Assembly: GCA_033763435.1 (NCBI GenBank)
Contig: JANRKN010000005.1
Coordinates: forward strand, 1 to 18,256
From: JANRKN01 sp033763435
Lineage (GTDB): Bacteria > Planctomycetota > Phycisphaerae > Phycisphaerales > UBA1924
DNA length: 18,256 nucleotides
Reading direction: 5' to 3'
Shown in pieces: positions 14,635 to 18,256 of the stretch. Under the pieces are notes generated by a model. It was not told where the DNA came from, did not search any database, and worked only from the letters and a program-made list of their open reading frames with translations. Numbering within the stretch: the stretch's first letter is position 1; each line of letters begins with the position of its first letter. A program made the position numbers and the translations under genes.

Positions 14635-17600
14635 ATGACGCGCATCACCGGCCAACCCCCTGCCTCTGAAGGCTCGCCCAGCTCGGCGTGCCCGGGCACG
14701 ATGCAGATCGAGCGTCTGGCGTGCGACGACGACGCGACGCCCGAGGTGCGCGCGCACGTGCGGGCGTGCGCGGTCTGTCAGGCGCGGGTCGAGAGTGCGC
14801 GCGAGGACGCGAGCTTTCTCAGCCGCGCGAGGCACCTGGCGGCGCCGGTGCTCGGTCCCGAGGGCGCGCCCAGGCTCAGCGGGTATCGCGTCGAGGGCGT
14901 GATCTCTTCGGGCGCGCAGGGCGTGGTGTACCGCGGGGTGCAGGAATCGACGCAGCGGCGCGTGGCGATCAAGGCGCTGGCGACCGGGCGGGGCGCCTCG
15001 GGCGTCACGATCAGCTCGCGTCAGAGACTGCGCGCCGAGCGCGAGGCGGAGATCGCCGCGAGGCTCCGGCATCCGAACATCGTGACGGTGTTCGAGTCGC
15101 GCACGCTGGCGGACGGGCGGATCGCGGTGGTGATGGAGTTTGTCGACGGCGTGCCGCTGGACGCATGGGGCCCGGTCGAGCGCGGGAGCGCGGGGCTCAC
15201 GACGTTCTCCAGCGCCGAGCGCCTGCGGCGCGTGCTGGGCGTGTTCGTCTCGGTCTGCGCGGGCATCCACCACGCGCACCTCAACGGCGTGATCCACCGC
15301 GACCTCAAGCCCGACAACATTCTCGTCACCAGCGAAGGGCGCGCGGTGGTGCTGGACTTCGGCATCGCCAAGGCCAACGGCGGGATCGGCGCGACGATGA
15401 CCGGCGAGTTTGCGGGCACGCCCGCGTACGCCTCGCCCGAGCAGGCCCAGGGCCGCGCCGACGACATCGACGCGCTGACGGACGTGTACTCGCTGGGCGT
15501 GATCCTGTATCGCTTGGTGTGCGGCGCGATGCCCTACGAGCTGGGCGGAACGCTGCTGGAGATCGCGCGGACGATCGCCGAGGCCGAGCCCGTGCCGCCG
15601 CGAGAGCGCGATGCGAGCATCCCCGCGGACCTCGAAGCGATCATCCTCCGGGCGATCCGCAAGGACAAGCCGAGGCGGTATCAGTCGGCGGCGGCGCTGG
15701 CGCGCGATGTCGAACGCTTCCTCGCGGGCGAGCCCGTCGAGGCGCGCAGCGGCTCGGGGTGGTATCTGCTGCGTAAGGCGATCGTGCTCAACCGGCGCAG
15801 GCTGATCGTGACCAGCGCGGCGGCGGTGGTGCTCGCGGGCGCGGGGCTCGCGGTGGTGCTGACCCTTGCGAGCGCGGCCGTGGACCGCGCGCAGGCCCAG
15901 AGCGAGCGCGTGCGCGCACGCGCGGTCGCGGAACTTCTGCGCGAGGCGCTGCCCGCGGCGGACGCGTCGAGGCCCGAGATCTCCAACGCCATCGCGGTGG
16001 GCCTCGGAAGGCTGTATTTCCAGCTTGAATCGGGCGGGTTTGCCCGCGAGCCCGAACTCGACGGCATGCTGCGCAGGCTCTGGGGCAGCGTGTACACGGG
16101 CGTGGGTGGCCCTCGCGCGGTGGCGCTCGCGCCGTACGCCGAGCTGTCGCTGCGCGCGGGGCTTCAGCGCATGCGCGCCGACGCGAAGACCGACCCGGCG
16201 GACCTGGCCTCGACGGTGCACGAGCTGGGCGAGCTGCTGCTGGTGCGCGGGCGCGGGGCGGAGAGTGAGGCCGCGGCGCGCGAGGCGCTGGCGCTTCGGC
16301 TGCGTGCGCTCGGGCCCCGCGATGCCGAGACGGGCGAGAGCCGCGCGCTGCTCGCGCGGGCGCTGGCGGCGCAGGGACGCTGGAGCGAGGCCGAGCCCGT
16401 CGCGCGCGAGGCGCTCGAGAAGCTTCGCACGGGCGAGGGCCCGACGCACCGCGCGGCGGCCGGGGCGATGACGGGCCTGCTCGGGCGCATCGCGCTCGAC
16501 GCCGGTCGCTTTGCCGAGGCCGACGGACTGATCGAGCGCGCGACGCGGATCCGCCTCAGCCTGCTGGAGCCGCGCGCGACCGACCTGCACCAGGGCCTGC
16601 GCGACCTTGCCGACATCGCGGAGAAGCACGCGGGCTTTGCGCGCACGCTGGTCGAGCGCGTCTGGCATGCGCCGGGTGAGAGCGGGGTCTCGGGCCCGGC
16701 GCTGGCGCGCGCGGACGCCCAGGCGCTCGCGCTCGCCGACTGGCCCGATTCGAGCGTGCGCGACACGCGCGGGCGCTCAGCGGCGCTCATGCGGCTGGCC
16801 TCGGCCCAGCGCGCGGTGCTCGACGAGACCGACCCCGCGATCGCCCGCACCCTGATCGTCGCGACCAGCGCCTCCGCGATGGACCGCGCGTGGGACCGCG
16901 AGCTCGACGCGCTCGCGCAGCTTTCGACGCACCTCGAGAAGCGCTTTGGCACGGGCGACGCGTCGCTGATCGTGCCGACGGAGCTGCGCGCGATCAAGCT
17001 CGGCGTGCGCGGGCGAACGTCCGAGAGCGTCGCGCTGCTCGAGCGCGTGAAGGCGCTGCGCGCGAAGCTGCCCGAGAGCGCGCGCGACCCGCTGATCGCC
17101 GCGAGCACCGAGCGGTATCTGGGCCTGGCCCTCGCGATGGCGGAGCGGCACGCCGACGCGACCGAGGCCTACGCGCGGGCGCTGGCGCTCGTCCGCACCG
17201 GCGCTGGGCCCGAGCACCCGCTGGTGTCGGTCATCGAGTCTGTGCAGTCCTACTCGCTGCTGAAGCTCGGCCAGGTCGAGCGGGCGGACGAACTCTCGGC
17301 GCGGGCGCTCGCGGCGATGACGGCCGAGCCCGGGCGCGCGTTCGATCAGGTCAACATCGCGCGGTTCGCGCGGGGCGAGGCGCTGCTGGCGCTCGGGCGT
17401 GCGGAGGAAGCGTGGCCCCTGCTCGACCAGGCCGCGAGAGAGTTCACCGCCGTCAACGCGTCGGTCGAGTATCCGCTTCGGCGCTGGATGATGACCGCGG
17501 CGGCGCGGGCCGCGGAGCAGACCGGGCACGCCGACTACGCCCGCGCATGGGCGCTCGCGGCGATCACGCCCGCGCCCGATGTGCTGCCCGGTGCGCGTGG

Positions 17601-17697
17601 CGGCGCGCCGCTGCCCAGCCCCTGGCCCCTCACGCTGCTCGAGGCGAACGCGCCGACGAGCGCGGAAACCCGCCCGGCGCCGCTGCCCAACGAGTGA
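14635..17697 (+). CDS. Transmembrane Ser/Thr protein kinase with N-terminal ZAS-like zinc motif and TPR-like C-terminus
   Basis: 1020 residues. A short N-terminal region has His41-x3-Cys45-x2-Cys48 (HVRACAVC) plus upstream Cys19 and Cys29, like the zinc-binding anti-sigma (ZAS) motif. The kinase domain spans about 83-366: glycine loop SSGAQGVVY, whose first glycine is a serine; ATP lysine Lys113 in VAIKAL; catalytic HRDLKPDN (Asp223); DFG (Asp241); and ASPEQ in the activation segment. All catalytic residues are present. One transmembrane helix (about 390-412) follows, so the kinase is cytoplasmic and the rest is probably extracytoplasmic. From about 500 onward helical TPR-like pairs occur, for example around 537-660 and 825-950, suited to protein or ligand binding. 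It starts 13 bp after the sigma gene with no clear ribosome binding site, consistent with coupled expression. A later ATG at codon 23 is a weaker alternative start. The likely role is sensing outside the membrane and controlling the adjacent sigma factor. Confidence 0.92.
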   Translation: MTRITGQPPASEGSPSSACPGTMQIERLACDDDATPEVRAHVRACAVCQARVESAREDASFLSRARHLAAPVLGPEGAPRLSGYRVEGVISSGAQGVVYRGVQESTQRRVAIKALATGRGASGVTISSRQRLRAEREAEIAARLRHPNIVTVFESRTLADGRIAVVMEFVDGVPLDAWGPVERGSAGLTTFSSAERLRRVLGVFVSVCAGIHHAHLNGVIHRDLKPDNILVTSEGRAVVLDFGIAKANGGIGATMTGEFAGTPAYASPEQAQGRADDIDALTDVYSLGVILYRLVCGAMPYELGGTLLEIARTIAEAEPVPPRERDASIPADLEAIILRAIRKDKPRRYQSAAALARDVERFLAGEPVEARSGSGWYLLRKAIVLNRRRLIVTSAAAVVLAGAGLAVVLTLASAAVDRAQAQSERVRARAVAELLREALPAADASRPEISNAIAVGLGRLYFQLESGGFAREPELDGMLRRLWGSVYTGVGGPRAVALAPYAELSLRAGLQRMRADAKTDPADLASTVHELGELLLVRGRGAESEAAAREALALRLRALGPRDAETGESRALLARALAAQGRWSEAEPVAREALEKLRTGEGPTHRAAAGAMTGLLGRIALDAGRFAEADGLIERATRIRLSLLEPRATDLHQGLRDLADIAEKHAGFARTLVERVWHAPGESGVSGPALARADAQALALADWPDSSVRDTRGRSAALMRLASAQRAVLDETDPAIARTLIVATSASAMDRAWDRELDALAQLSTHLEKRFGTGDASLIVPTELRAIKLGVRGRTSESVALLERVKALRAKLPESARDPLIAASTERYLGLALAMAERHADATEAYARALALVRTGAGPEHPLVSVIESVQSYSLLKLGQVERADELSARALAAMTAEPGRAFDQVNIARFARGEALLALGRAEEAWPLLDQAAREFTAVNASVEYPLRRWMMTAAARAAEQTGHADYARAWALAAITPAPDVLPGARGGAPLPSPWPLTLLEANAPTSAETRPAPLPNE

Positions 17698-17788
17698 TCC
17701 GGGAGGCCCGCATTATGCCCGCCGATTGGGCCCTGCCGAGGCCTGACGCGCAAGGCGGAGAGGCCAGAATCATCTCTGCGCGCACAAA

Positions 17789-17812
17789 CGTCAACACGAT
17801 TGTGCATTGACG
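17789..17812. promoter_or_regulatory. Inverted repeat overlapping the -35 box, candidate operator
   Basis: CGTCAA (17789-17794) and TTGACG (17807-17812) are perfect inverted copies 12 bases apart, with an inner CAC/GTG pair (17795-17797 and 17802-17804). The right arm is also the -35 hexamer of the promoter for the next gene, so a protein bound here would block or modulate it. Autoregulation by the helix-turn-helix product is plausible but not shown. Confidence 0.35.
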
Positions 17813-17835
17813 CGACAGGGCACCCATGAGATTAT
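17807..17835 (+). promoter_or_regulatory. Sigma-70-like promoter for the HTH gene
   Basis: TTGACG (17807-17812, five of six consensus bases) and GATTAT (17830-17835, four of six) are separated by exactly 17 bp. The transcript would start at about 17842, just before the GGGAGGTG ribosome binding site (17843-17850), giving a very short leader to the ATG at 17855. It is the clearest housekeeping-type promoter in the window. Confidence 0.6.
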
Positions 17836-17854
17836 CTCCCTCGGGAGGTGGATC

Positions 17855-18256
17855 ATGGGTGGGACCAACGGGACCGAGCGCGATCGTTTCTATACGCACC
17901 GGCTGATCACGCGCGCGAGGCTTGCGCTGCGCGAAAAGGCCGTGCTCTGGGTGCTCTGGGACTTCGAGAATTCCCGCACCGGCCTCGCGTGGCCCAGTGC
18001 GGACACCATCAGCGCCATGAGCGGCCTGTCCCGACGCGAGGTCTTCCGCGCGATCAAGCAGCTCACCACCCGAGGCGTGCTGCAGCTCCACGCGCGCACA
18101 CCCCGCATGGCCCAGCGCGCCATCGACTACGAACGCCTCGAACGCGATTGCACGCCGACCGGCACACCGCCCAAGCCCGCGCCCAGTGAAGTGCCAACCG
18201 GACACAGTGAAGTGCCCATCGGACACAGTGAAGTGTCAGGTGGGCACAGTGAAGTG
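17855..18256 (+). CDS. HTH_36-like helix-turn-helix protein (3' end outside window), replication-initiator-like
   Basis: 134 codons are visible and the frame is open at the right edge. GGGAGGTG lies four bases before the ATG; CTCCC at 17836-17840 could pair with part of it. Residues about 17-80 form a winged helix-turn-helix of the HTH_36 type: LALREKAVLWVLWDFEN, then TGLAWPSADTISAMSGLSRREVFRAIKQLTTRGVL, with the typical WPS before the first helix of the motif. A basic stretch follows, then a Pro-rich linker (about 98-110), then a seven-residue repeat, SEVPTGH / SEVPIGH / SEVSGGH / SEV, from residue 111 to the edge. HTH_36 domains occur in plasmid and phage replication initiators and in accessory-element regulators. 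No other phage or plasmid gene is visible, so whether this is a replication protein or a transcription factor is open. It may mark the start of an accessory region to the right. Confidence 0.85.
   Translation, partial: MGGTNGTERDRFYTHRLITRARLALREKAVLWVLWDFENSRTGLAWPSADTISAMSGLSRREVFRAIKQLTTRGVLQLHARTPRMAQRAIDYERLERDCTPTGTPPKPAPSEVPTGHSEVPIGHSEVSGGHSEV
18184..18256 (+). repeat. 21-bp tandem repeat inside the HTH gene, running off the window
   Basis: Three full 21-bp units start at 18184, 18205 and 18226, and a fourth begins at 18247 and is cut by the window end. Every copy begins with the identical decamer CAGTGAAGTG; the rest varies at a few bases. The unit is in frame and encodes SEVxxGH. 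Identical use of AGT and GAA codons in every copy, in a genome that prefers GC-ending codons, points to recent duplication or to selection on the DNA itself. Confidence 0.92.

Noticed and set aside
14593..16668. 691-codon minus-strand open frame opposite the kinase
   Set aside because: It is antisense to canonical kinase motifs, Arg/His/Ala-rich and has no ribosome binding site or domain.
18184..18256. CRISPR array
   Set aside because: The units are contiguous 21-bp direct repeats without unique spacers, in frame within a coding sequence.

Overview
The window is GC-rich DNA with dense, mostly intact genes on both strands. It looks chromosomal and most likely comes from a Planctomycetota bacterium, perhaps of the Phycisphaerae type. 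Three things point there: an ECF-type sigma factor immediately followed by a transmembrane Ser/Thr kinase with TPR-like repeats, a membrane protein carrying the C-x2-C...YxLxGL...CPECG zinc ribbon common in that phylum, and heavy use of SD-led ATG/GTG starts in very GC-rich sequence. The assignment is inferred from gene content only. I see no rRNA, tRNA, CRISPR array, transposase or integrase.

Layout, left to right. (1) 1-387: the 3' end of an unrecognised plus-strand gene, closed by a strong intrinsic terminator at 407-437. (2) 592-1350, minus: a small single-pass membrane protein of unknown function. (3) A 341-bp divergent intergenic region (1351-1691) with an AT-richer island and a short palindrome. 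(4) 1692-7676, plus: a 1994-residue protein with a transglutaminase-like domain, DUF4011, an SF1 helicase, a Vsr/MTES_1575-like nuclease and DUF3320. This is the layout of the DUF4011-helicase-Vsr (Hhe-type) proteins linked to anti-phage defence. (5) 7714-9978, minus: a complete katG catalase-peroxidase, convergent with the helicase gene. (6) 10191-13761, minus: a probable two-gene unit of a secreted GH81 endo-beta-1,3-glucanase and, one base after its stop, a zinc-ribbon membrane protein. The GH81 enzyme has a CBM6-like module spliced into it between two polyglycine linkers. (7) 13998-17697, plus: an ECF sigma factor and a 1020-residue kinase whose N-terminus carries an anti-sigma-like H-x3-C-x2-C motif. 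(8) 17855 to the right edge: the start of a helix-turn-helix (HTH_36-like) protein with its own promoter and an in-frame 21-bp tandem repeat that runs off the window.

How the parts relate. The sigma factor and kinase form one signalling unit: stop and start are 13 bp apart and the kinase carries a sigma-binding-like zinc motif. The glucanase and downstream membrane protein are probably co-transcribed, although a palindrome near the 5' end of the second gene could give it separate control. The helicase-nuclease and KatG stand alone; no shared pathway is visible. The best candidates for further study are the helicase-nuclease with its intact Cys/His transglutaminase-like domain, the CBM-in-GH81 insertion, the ZAS-kinase fusion, and the 21-bp repeats inside the HTH gene at the right edge.
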